DNA of 10,884 nucleotides from Pseudomonadota bacterium (GTDB taxonomy: Bacteria > Pseudomonadota > Alphaproteobacteria > Acetobacterales > Acetobacteraceae): NCBI GenBank assembly GCA_021784255.1, contig JAJXSZ010000075.1, forward strand, positions 1-10,884, read 5' to 3'. Within the stretch, counting starts at the first letter, position 1; every line of letters starts with the position of its first letter. The notes under the pieces were generated by a model that was not told the DNA's origin, did not search any database, and was given only the letters and a program-made list of their open reading frames with translations. Made by a program: the position numbers and the translations under genes. Of this stretch, positions 1 through 5,747 are shown in pieces.

Positions 1-1
1 C

Positions 2-298
2 TCGGCGATCGAGGTGCACGAGGGTGAGCCGCCGGCCGGCAGCGCGGTCGCGGTGCTGGGCGAGACCACGGTGCTGCTGCCACTCGCGGGCCTGATCGAC
101 CTCGCCGCCGAGCGCGCGCGCCTGGCGCGCGAACGCGACAAGGCAGCCAGCGAGGCGCACAAGATCGCGGGCAAGCTCGCCAATGCCGACTTCGTCGCCC
201 GCGCGCCCGAGGCGGTGGTGGAGGAAAACCGCTCCCGGCTCGAGGCGGCGCGCAGCGAAGAGGCCCGGCTCGCAGCGGCGTTGCAGCGGATTGCATGA
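2..298 (+). CDS. valS: Valine--tRNA ligase, C-terminal end (partial)
   Basis: This is the last 98 codons of valyl-tRNA synthetase, which charges tRNA-Val with valine in the cytosol; the rest lies upstream of the window. The visible part is the typical ValS tail: a short strand segment ending in LGETTVLLPLAGLIDLAAE, then a long charged Ala/Glu/Arg-rich helix (AERARLARERDKAASEA, KLANADFVARAPEAVVEENR) forming the C-terminal coiled-coil arm that contacts tRNA. The motif 'L.N..FV.+AP..VV..' is characteristic of this arm in ValS. The stop TGA at 296-298 lies in ATGATG, so a new ATG overlaps it. Family assignment is firm; only this tail can be judged. Confidence 0.93.
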   Translation, partial: SAIEVHEGEPPAGSAVAVLGETTVLLPLAGLIDLAAERARLARERDKAASEAHKIAGKLANADFVARAPEAVVEENRSRLEAARSEEARLAAALQRIA

Positions 299-344
299 TG
301 GCGAAGAACTTATGAGGACGAAGGACTTGGGCAAGGTTTTCGGA

Positions 345-365
345 CATAATCGGTTCGGCAGGGGG
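345..365 (+). promoter_or_regulatory. Possible -10 box and ribosome binding site before the methyltransferase gene
   Basis: The gap after valS is relatively AT-rich for this genome and holds CATAAT (345-350), five of six matches to a -10 consensus. No good -35 lies 16-18 nt upstream. AGGGGG (360-365) sits 8 nt before the ATG at 374 and is a credible Shine-Dalgarno. It is the only strong ribosome binding site in the four-gene run that follows. The promoter call is weak; the ribosome binding site is better supported. Confidence 0.35.
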
Positions 366-373
366 ACGGCACG

Positions 374-967
374 ATGATCTTGCGGATGTTGATTGTCACG
401 ATCTGGGGGCTCTGGTGCCTCGCCTGGGCGGCCGCTTCGCGCGGGGTGAAGCCGGTGGCGCGCGGCGATTCCTGGAGCGACTGGCTCACCCGCCAGGTGC
501 CCTATGTCGGCGGCCTCGCCCTGCTGGCGCTGCCCGCGCCGTCGGGCCTGTTGGCGCATCGTATCGTTCCCACCGGCGACGAGATCGCGCCGCTGCTGGT
601 CGCCCTCACCGTCGGCGGCCTCGGCCTGACCCTGTGGGCGCGCCGGGTGCTGGGCGGCAATTGGAGCAATGTCGTGGTGCTGCGCGAGCATCACGAGCTG
701 GTCACGGACGGCCCCTACACGCTGGTGCGCCACCCGATCTACTCAGGCCTGCTGCTCGCGGCCATCGCCTGGTCGCTCGCCGATGGCTCGGTGATGGCGC
801 TGGGCGGGATCACCCTCGTCGTCGGCGCGCTGGCGGTGCAGATCCGCGATGAGGAGCGGCTGATGGATGCCGCCTTCGGCGCCAGCTATGCGCGCTACCG
901 GGCGGAGGTTCCGGCGTTGCTGCCGCTCGGCGCGCCCGGCCGGCTGCTCGCCTACCTGACGCGATGA
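374..967 (+). CDS. Isoprenylcysteine carboxyl methyltransferase (ICMT)-family membrane protein
   Basis: This is a 197-residue integral membrane protein of the ICMT/phospholipid-methyltransferase superfamily, whose members transfer a methyl group from S-adenosylmethionine. Hydrophobic segments lie at about 4-21, 43-61, 71-89 and 124-155. The conserved SAM-binding C-terminal part is clear: GPY (113-115), LVRHPIYSG (117-125), then RDEERLM (158-164) and the Y..Y pair at 172 and 175. Bacteria lack prenylated CaaX proteins, so the true substrate of such homologues is mostly unknown. The start at 374 has AGGGGG 8 nt upstream, and the first membrane helix begins at once. The stop overlaps the next start (ATGA, 964-967). 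It heads a coupled run ending in eutBC, but I see no mechanistic reason to assign it to ethanolamine metabolism. Confidence 0.88.
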   Translation: MILRMLIVTIWGLWCLAWAAASRGVKPVARGDSWSDWLTRQVPYVGGLALLALPAPSGLLAHRIVPTGDEIAPLLVALTVGGLGLTLWARRVLGGNWSNVVVLREHHELVTDGPYTLVRHPIYSGLLLAAIAWSLADGSVMALGGITLVVGALAVQIRDEERLMDAAFGASYARYRAEVPALLPLGAPGRLLAYLTR

Positions 968-1272
968 AGCGGGCGCGCCTCCTCGCGGTGGTGGTGGCGC
1001 TGCTCGCCACCGGCAGCGCGAGGGCGCAGTTCATTTCCGGCTTTACCTTCGCCCAGCCGCCGCCGCCGGCGCCGCGCTTCGAAACGGTTCCGCCGCCGCC
1101 CGCCCCCGGTTTCGTCTGGGCGCCCGGCCGCTGGCGCTGGGACGGCACCGCCTGGCGCTGGTATCACGGCCGCTACCGCAGCAAGCTGCTCGCCCGCGAC
1201 ATGTATATCCGCGGCTATTGGCAGCAGCACGCCGGCACCGGCTTCGGCTGGACCCCGGGCCGGCTGCGATGA
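964..1272 (+). CDS. Small exported YXWGXW-repeat protein
   Basis: This 102-residue protein has a clear Sec signal peptide: MKRAR, a hydrophobic core (LLAVVVALLATG) and a likely cleavage after SARA (residue 21). There is no lipobox cysteine, so it should be periplasmic or surface-released. The mature part has two proline clusters (PPPPAP, PPPPAP) and then W/G/R-rich repeats: FVWAPGRWRWDGTAWRWYHG, a repeat around IRGYWQQ, and FGWTPGR. This fits the YXWGXW (WXXGXW) repeat family, common in proteobacteria, with no established function. It overlaps the methyltransferase gene and eutB by 4 nt each and has no evident Shine-Dalgarno of its own, so its translation probably depends on coupling. Family call is good; role is unknown. 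Confidence 0.82.
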   Translation: MKRARLLAVVVALLATGSARAQFISGFTFAQPPPPAPRFETVPPPPAPGFVWAPGRWRWDGTAWRWYHGRYRSKLLARDMYIRGYWQQHAGTGFGWTPGRLR

Positions 1273-2657
1273 CCGCCCGCGCGGCCACGCTCGCCGGCAC
1301 GCGCTACGTCTTTCCCGATCTCGCGACCCTGCTCGCCCGCGCCACGCCGCCGCGCAGCGGCGACGTCCTGGCCGGGCTTGCCGCGGGTTCGGCGCGCGAA
1401 CGCGTCGCCGCGCAGATGGCGCTCGCCGACACGCCGCTCGCCGCCTTCCTCGAGGAGCCAGTGATCGCCTACGAGGCCGACGAGGTGACGCGCCTCATCC
1501 TCGATACGCATGACCGGGCGGCGTTTGCCCCGGTCGCCGCGATGACGGTCGGCGCGCTGCGCGAATTCCTGCTCGCCGATGGCACCGACGAGGCGACGCT
1601 CGCCGCGCTCGCGCCCGGCCTGACGCCGGAGATGGTGGCCGGCTGCGTCAAGCTGATGCGCCTGTCGGAGCTGATGACGGTCGCCGCGAAATGCCGCGTC
1701 GTCACCCGTTTCCGCACCACGCTCGGCCTGCCGCGACGCCTCGGCGTGCGGCTGCAGCCCAACCATCCCTCCGACGACCCCAAGGGCATCGCCGCCGCGG
1801 TGCTCGACGGCCTGCTGCTCGGCGCCGGCGACGCCACGATCGGCATCAACCCGGCGAGCGATTCGCCGGCGCGGACGGCGAGCCTGCTGCATCTGCTCGA
1901 CGACATCCGCCAGCGCCTGGCCATCCCGACGCAGAGCTGCGTGCTCGCCCATGTCACCACGACGCTCGGGCTGATGAACCAGGGCGTGCCGGTCGATCTC
2001 GTGTTCCAGTCCATCGCCGGCACCGAGGCCGCCAACGCCGCCTTCGGCATCGACCTCGCCCTGCTCGCCGAGGCGGCGGACGCGGCGGCGGGGCTCGCGC
2101 GCGGCAGCATCGGCGACAACGCGATGTATTTCGAGACCGGCCAGGGCAGCGCGCTGAGCGCCGGCGCGCATCACGGCGTCGACCAGCAGACGCTGGAGGC
2201 GCGCGCCTATGCGGTGGCGCGCCGCTTCCGCCCGCTGCTGGTCAACACCGTCGTCGGCTTCATCGGCCCGGAATATCTCGCCAGCGGCAAGGAGATCATC
2301 CGCGCCGGGCTCGAGGACCATTGCTGCGGCAAGCTGCTCGGCGTGCCGATGGGCTGCGACGTCTGCTACACCAACCACGCCGACGCCGACCAGGACGACA
2401 TGGACGCGCTGCTCACGCTGCTGGCGGCCGCGGGCGTCAATTTCGTCATGGGCGTGCCGGGGGCGGACGACGTGATGCTCGGCTACCAGAGCACCTCGTT
2501 TCACGACGTTCTGGCGACGCGCGAGCTGCTTGGCCTGCGCCCGGCGCCCGAGTTCGAAGCCTGGCTGGAAGGGCAGGGGATCCTCGACCAGGCGCGCCGC
2601 GTCCGCCCGCCCGAGCCGGCGCGCCTGCCCGCGCCGCTGCGCCGCCTGCTGGCATGA
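1269..2657 (+). CDS. eutB: Ethanolamine ammonia-lyase, large (catalytic) subunit
   Basis: EutB is the catalytic TIM-barrel subunit of adenosylcobalamin-dependent ethanolamine ammonia-lyase, which converts ethanolamine to acetaldehyde and ammonia. At 462 residues it is close to the usual length of about 455. Active-site residues known from the Salmonella enzyme (R160, Q162, N193, E287, D362) match R161 and Q163 in VRLQPNHPSDDPKG, N194 in GINPASD, E289 in YFETGQGSA and D364 in GCDVCYTNHADADQDD. The N-terminal YVFPDLATLL...RSGD also fits the family. An ATG at 1218 is in frame, but I chose 1269 because it forms an ATGA overlap with the previous stop and matches the family N-terminus; the longer start would run 55 nt into the previous gene. 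No Shine-Dalgarno is evident. eutC follows with another ATGA overlap. Confidence 0.97.
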   Translation: MTARAATLAGTRYVFPDLATLLARATPPRSGDVLAGLAAGSARERVAAQMALADTPLAAFLEEPVIAYEADEVTRLILDTHDRAAFAPVAAMTVGALREFLLADGTDEATLAALAPGLTPEMVAGCVKLMRLSELMTVAAKCRVVTRFRTTLGLPRRLGVRLQPNHPSDDPKGIAAAVLDGLLLGAGDATIGINPASDSPARTASLLHLLDDIRQRLAIPTQSCVLAHVTTTLGLMNQGVPVDLVFQSIAGTEAANAAFGIDLALLAEAADAAAGLARGSIGDNAMYFETGQGSALSAGAHHGVDQQTLEARAYAVARRFRPLLVNTVVGFIGPEYLASGKEIIRAGLEDHCCGKLLGVPMGCDVCYTNHADADQDDMDALLTLLAAAGVNFVMGVPGADDVMLGYQSTSFHDVLATRELLGLRPAPEFEAWLEGQGILDQARRVRPPEPARLPAPLRRLLA

Positions 2658-3382
2658 AGCCGCCGGCTACCGATCCCTGGGCGAGCCTGCGCGCCCACAC
2701 GCCGGCGCGCATCGGGCTGGCGCGCAGCGGTTCTGCTCTTGCAACGAAGGCGCTGCTCGAGTTCCGCGCCGACCACGCGCGCGCGCGCGATGCGGTCGGC
2801 GACGTGCTCGACGCGGCGGCGCTGGCTGCGGCGCTGGCGCCGATGGGCGAGGTGCTCGGCGTCGCCAGCGCGGCCGTCGACCGCGCCACCTATCTGCGCC
2901 GCCCCGATCTCGGCCGCCGCCTCGATGCCGCCTCGGAGGCGAGGCTGGCCGCGCATCGCGGCGAGTACGACCTCGTGCTGGTCATCGCCGACGGCCTCTC
3001 GCCGAGCGCCACGCGCGCAGCTCCGGCGCTGATTGCCGCACTGCTGGGGCGTCTTGGCGGCTGGCGCCTCGCGCCCTTTGTGGTGGCGCGCCAGGCGCGG
3101 GTGGCGCTCGGCGACGCGATCGCGGCCGCGCTCGGCGCCGGCGCCGTCGCGGTGCTGATCGGCGAGCGGCCCGGGCTTTCCGTGCCGGTCAGCCTCGGCG
3201 CCTATCTCACCTGGCGCCCGCGACCGGGCAGCACCGACGCCGAGCGCAATTGCCTGTCCAACATCCATGCCCTGGGCACGCCGCCCGCGGCGGCGGCACA
3301 GCGCCTCGCCGGCCTGCTCGCGGCGATGCGCCAGCGCGGGCTTTCCGGCGTCGGCCTCAAGGACGAGGGCGAGCTACTCTAG
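2654..3382 (+). CDS. eutC: Ethanolamine ammonia-lyase, small subunit
   Basis: EutC (242 residues) is the small subunit of ethanolamine ammonia-lyase and forms the adenosylcobalamin binding site together with EutB. Family landmarks appear in order: TPARIGLARSG near the N-terminus, LLEFRADHARARDAV, YLRRPDLGRRL, DLVLVIADGLSPSA, GDAIAAALGAGAVAVLIGER, PGLSVPVSLGAYLTWRP, and the C-terminal ERNCLSNIHALGTPP. The start ATG lies inside the eutB stop (ATGA, 2654-2657). The final codons (EGELL) run slightly beyond the usual SG(I/V)-containing C-terminus. These codons and the TAG stop at 3380-3382 coincide with the left end of a dispersed repeat. No eutA reactivase or permease is next to it; the next gene converges from the opposite strand. 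Confidence 0.96.
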   Translation: MKPPATDPWASLRAHTPARIGLARSGSALATKALLEFRADHARARDAVGDVLDAAALAAALAPMGEVLGVASAAVDRATYLRRPDLGRRLDAASEARLAAHRGEYDLVLVIADGLSPSATRAAPALIAALLGRLGGWRLAPFVVARQARVALGDAIAAALGAGAVAVLIGERPGLSVPVSLGAYLTWRPRPGSTDAERNCLSNIHALGTPPAAAAQRLAGLLAAMRQRGLSGVGLKDEGELL

Positions 3383-3445
3383 ATTCCAAGTTTCCTGGAG
3401 CAAGCAATCCGGCCAGACGATTCTATCTGGTCGGCTATGGCTCTA
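3373..3445 (+). repeat. Dispersed intergenic repeat, copy 1, with hairpin between eutC and the MFS gene
   Basis: This 73-nt stretch aligns with the reverse complement of 5621-5694 at about 59 of 73 positions, with one 1-nt gap (hand alignment). Shared blocks include GGAGCAAG, AATCC, GGCCAGA, GATTC and ATCTGGTCGG. Inside it, 3409-3417 pairs with 3426-3434 to form a 9-bp stem with one G-U pair and GATTC in the loop region (3419-3423). It fills the whole gap between the converging eutC and MFS genes. Both stop codons lie in it: TAG at 3380-3382 (+) and CTA at 3443-3445 (stop on -). The hairpin could act as a transcription terminator or 3'-end stabiliser, but there is no U-tract. Confidence 0.8.
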
Positions 3446-4675
3446 ACGCGCCGGCACGCCGTCCGCCGCTGCGCGCGGGGCGGCCAGCGCAAACCCGGCG
3501 AGGCCGCAGACCGGCCCCGGCACCAGCAGCCAGACCGCGCCGGGCCCGAAACGTTCGAGCGCGACGCTCACCAGCGGGATCGAAACGACGGTGATCGCGA
3601 AGCCGATCGAGTTCATGATCGCGAGCGCGCTGCCGACCAGTTCCGGCGGGCAGGCACGCGCCGCGAGCGCCGAGAATTGCGGCGAGTCCGCCACCACGGC
3701 CGCGCCCCAGACGAGGATCAGCGCCAGCAGCCAAGGGCGGGGCAGCGCGTCCCAGCCGAGCGCGAAGGCCGCGCCGCAGAGACCCGAGACCGTCAGCGCG
3801 CCGAGCGCGACGCGCGCGTTGCCCAGCGCCCGCGACAGCCGGCCGCCGGCGAGGCAGCCCAGCGCGCCGACGCCGATGGCCAGGAAGGCGAGCGCCGGAA
3901 CCCCGGACCCGTTCGCCGCCGCGAGCGAGCTGCGCGCGACCAGCAGCGGGACGATGGTCCAGAACGTGTAGAGCTCCCACATATGCCCGAAATAGCCCCA
4001 CATCGCGGCACGGAACGCAGGTGCTGCCAACGCCGCCAGCACCGCGAGCCGCGGCGCGCCGGCGCGTCTCGGCGCGGGGAGGCGGAATTGCGGCCCGTCG
4101 CCGAGCAGGAAGATCATGACGGCGGCGATGCCGGCCAGCGCGGAGGAGGCAAGGATGACGCCCTGCCAGGGCAACAGCCCCGCGCCCAGCGCCCGCAGCC
4201 CCTGCGGCAGCGCGGTGCCCAGCGTCAGCATCCCCACCAGCACGGCGAGCGCGGCACCGGTGCGGTCCGGCGCCCAGCCGACGATCAGCTTCATGCCCAC
4301 GGGGTAGATGCCGGCGAGCGACAGGCCGACGAGGAAGCGCCAGGCCATGCCGTCGCCGATGCCGTGCGCCAGCAGCGCGAAGCCGGCGTTGCTCAGCGCG
4401 CCGGCGATGGCGCAGGCGACGAAGATGCGGCTGGCGCGGAAGCGGTCGGCAAGGCCGGTAAGCGAGATCGTGAGCGTGCCGGCGATGAAGCCCGCCTGCA
4501 CGGCGCTGGTCAGCCAGCCGATATCGGCCGGGGTCGCCCGCCAGACCCGGCCGAGATCGGCCGCGGCGCTGTTGGCGCTGAACCACAGCGAGGTGCCGAA
4601 AAGCTGCGCCAGCGAAACGGACGCGACCGGCCCGAGCCGCTCTGCCAGCATCCGCCGGGCCGCGGTCATGGACAT
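3443..4675 (-). CDS. MFS transporter, substrate unknown
   Basis: This 410-residue polytopic membrane protein belongs to the major facilitator superfamily, with about 12 hydrophobic segments. The MFS motif A sits in the loop after the second helix as GLADRFRASR (residues 74-83). The first helix region (SVSLAQLFGTSLWFSANSAA) and GIYPVGMKLIVGWAPDRTG (122-140) are typical of poorly characterised proteobacterial MFS proteins related to the nitrate/cyanate/drug transporter branches. The start at 4675 has a second ATG two codons later (4670); neither has a strong ribosome binding site. It lies 37 nt after yghU on the same strand and is probably cotranscribed with it. It converges on eutC, and its stop lies inside repeat copy 1. 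Ethanolamine transport usually uses APC-type permeases, so this is not an obvious partner of EutBC. Confidence 0.88.
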   Translation of the reverse strand: MSMTAARRMLAERLGPVASVSLAQLFGTSLWFSANSAAADLGRVWRATPADIGWLTSAVQAGFIAGTLTISLTGLADRFRASRIFVACAIAGALSNAGFALLAHGIGDGMAWRFLVGLSLAGIYPVGMKLIVGWAPDRTGAALAVLVGMLTLGTALPQGLRALGAGLLPWQGVILASSALAGIAAVMIFLLGDGPQFRLPAPRRAGAPRLAVLAALAAPAFRAAMWGYFGHMWELYTFWTIVPLLVARSSLAAANGSGVPALAFLAIGVGALGCLAGGRLSRALGNARVALGALTVSGLCGAAFALGWDALPRPWLLALILVWGAAVVADSPQFSALAARACPPELVGSALAIMNSIGFAITVVSIPLVSVALERFGPGAVWLLVPGPVCGLAGFALAAPRAAADGVPAR

Positions 4676-4712
4676 GGCGTCCCGGGTGCCGCCCGGCGGG
4701 ACCGGAGGGCGC

Positions 4713-5579
4713 TTATGTGCCGATCCTGTCCTGCGTCCGGGTCTCGAAATCGCTCGCGTCGTGGCGTTCGTGCAACTGCTCCGCGGGTTCGCCAGTCAGC
4801 CGGTTGACCATCCGCCCGCGCCGGACCGTCGGGCGCGCCGCGATTGCCTTCGCCCAGCGCTGGGCGTGCTGGTATTCGTGCACCGCGAGAAAACTCGTCG
4901 CATTATACTGGTTGTTGATCAGCAGCCCGCCATACCACGGCCAGCAGGCGATGTCGGCGATGGTATAGTCGGGGCCGGCCAGGTACTCGCTGACCGCGAG
5001 GCGCTTGTCGAGCACGTCGAGCAGCCGCTTCGTCTCCATGGTGAAACGATCGATCGCGTATTCGATCTTGCTCGGCGCGTAGGCGTAGAAATGGCCGAAG
5101 CCGCCGCCGATATAGGGTGCGCTGCCCATCTGCCAGAACAGCCAGGAGAAGCATTCCGCCCGCACCGCCGCGTCGCGCGGCAGGAAGGCGCCGAATTTTT
5201 CCGCGAGGTAGAGCAGGATCGCGCCGGACTCGAAGATGCGGACCGGGTTCGGGCCGCTGCGGTCGAGCAGGGCCGGGATCTTGGAGTTCGGGTTGATGGC
5301 GACGAAGCCGCTGGCGAACTGCTCGCCCTCGCCGATGCGGATCGGCCAGGCGTCGTATTCGGCGCCCTTGTGGCCCGCGGCCAGCAATTCCTCGAGCATG
5401 ATCGTCACCTTCACCCCGTTCGGGGTGGCGAGCGAGTAGAGCTGCAGCGGATGCCTGCCGACCGGCAGCGCCTTCTCGTGCGTGGCGCCGGAGACCGGGC
5501 GGTTGATATTGGCGAAGCGTCCGCCGCTCGCCTTGTTCCAGGTCCAGACGTCCGGCGGCACGTAGTCGGCGTCGCTCAT
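4713..5579 (-). CDS. yghU: Glutathione-dependent disulfide-bond oxidoreductase (YghU-type, Nu-class GST)
   Basis: The protein is 288 residues, the same length as E. coli YghU, and closely similar throughout. YghU-type enzymes bind two glutathiones and reduce disulfides or organic peroxides, with little classical transferase activity. The N-terminal extension (VWTWNKASGG, FANINRPVSG, ALPVGRHPLQLYSL) is diagnostic of this subfamily. The thioredoxin-fold active segment is TPNGVKVTIMLEE (52-64), with T52 and N54 in the GSH site. It is followed by NPNSKIPAL and FESGAILLYLAEKFG (116-130). The helical C-terminal domain includes GGGFGHFYAYAP, RLLDVLDKRL and DYTIADIACWPW, and ends with EQLHERHDASDFET. 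GGGAGGG-like SD (complement of 5585-5591) lies about 5 nt upstream of the ATG. It sits 166 nt after xth and 37 nt before the MFS gene. Confidence 0.97.
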   Translation of the reverse strand: MSDADYVPPDVWTWNKASGGRFANINRPVSGATHEKALPVGRHPLQLYSLATPNGVKVTIMLEELLAAGHKGAEYDAWPIRIGEGEQFASGFVAINPNSKIPALLDRSGPNPVRIFESGAILLYLAEKFGAFLPRDAAVRAECFSWLFWQMGSAPYIGGGFGHFYAYAPSKIEYAIDRFTMETKRLLDVLDKRLAVSEYLAGPDYTIADIACWPWYGGLLINNQYNATSFLAVHEYQHAQRWAKAIAARPTVRRGRMVNRLTGEPAEQLHERHDASDFETRTQDRIGT

Positions 5580-5584
5580 CGCAG

Positions 5585-5591
5585 CCCTCCC
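5585..5591 (-). promoter_or_regulatory. Ribosome binding site of yghU
   Basis: Read on the minus strand this is GGGAGGG, ending 5 nt before the yghU ATG at 5579. It supports that start. The 166-nt gap upstream gives yghU room for its own promoter, but I see no clear -35/-10 pair. Confidence 0.6.
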
Positions 5592-5620
5592 GAGGATTCC
5601 GTGGGTGATGCCGCGAATGC

Positions 5621-5694
5621 TAGTGCGATATCCGACCAGATGGAATCATCTGGCCGGGATTTCTTGCTCCGGAAAACATGCCATCCAGAGCAAC
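5621..5694 (-). repeat. Dispersed intergenic repeat, copy 2, with hairpin between xth and yghU
   Basis: This is the second copy of the repeat at 3373-3445, in inverted orientation in the window. In both places it has the same orientation relative to the gene upstream (eutC there, xth here). The core is a palindrome, CCAGAT (5636-5641) and ATCTGG (5648-5653), extended outwards by three more pairs and one position that is a G-U pair only in minus-strand RNA. The loop holds GAATC (GATTC on the minus strand). The end of the repeat lies 41 nt before the yghU start codon, so it would be in the 5' region of yghU as well as 3' of xth. Confidence 0.8.
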
Positions 5695-5747
5695 TTATGT
5701 CTGCTCTGCCTGGGCCGGGCAGGCGCCGAAAGAGCGGAGGTCGCTCT
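5686..5747 (-). terminator. Cluster of hairpins just after xth, possible terminator
   Basis: Three inverted repeats follow each other on the minus strand. AGAGCG/CGCTCT (5731-5736 with 5742-5747, 5-nt loop) overlaps the xth stop codon and is followed by only three T. GCCTG/CAGGC (5708-5712 with 5720-5724) has a 7-nt loop. CAGAGCA/TGCTCTG (5686-5692 with 5702-5708) has a 9-nt loop. The last two share base 5708. None has a proper U-tract, so intrinsic termination is uncertain; RNA stabilisation or rho-dependent termination is equally possible. Confidence 0.4.

Noticed and set aside
299..373. Cobalamin riboswitch expected before a B12-dependent eut operon.
   Set aside because: The gap is only 75 nt, too short for the aptamer, and I see no B12-box-like sequence.
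1218..1268. Upstream in-frame ATG as the eutB start.
   Set aside because: The extra 17 residues are Arg-rich, unlike EutB N-termini, and would overlap the YXWGXW gene by 55 nt; the ATGA at 1269 is the better start.
1215..2504. Long open frame on the minus strand opposite eutB (429 codons).
   Set aside because: It is antisense to an unmistakable eutB, is Arg/Ala/Gly/His-rich with no recognisable domain, and is explained by the extreme third-position GC bias.
2776..2787. Pure CG dinucleotide run (CG)6 in eutC.
   Set aside because: It encodes the conserved HARARD stretch of EutC and is expected in DNA this GC-rich; no sign of a frameshift.
4682..4696. Short inverted repeat CCGGG/CCCGG between yghU and the MFS gene as a terminator.
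   Set aside because: It has only a 5-bp stem, no U-tract, and sits in a 37-nt gap typical of an operon.
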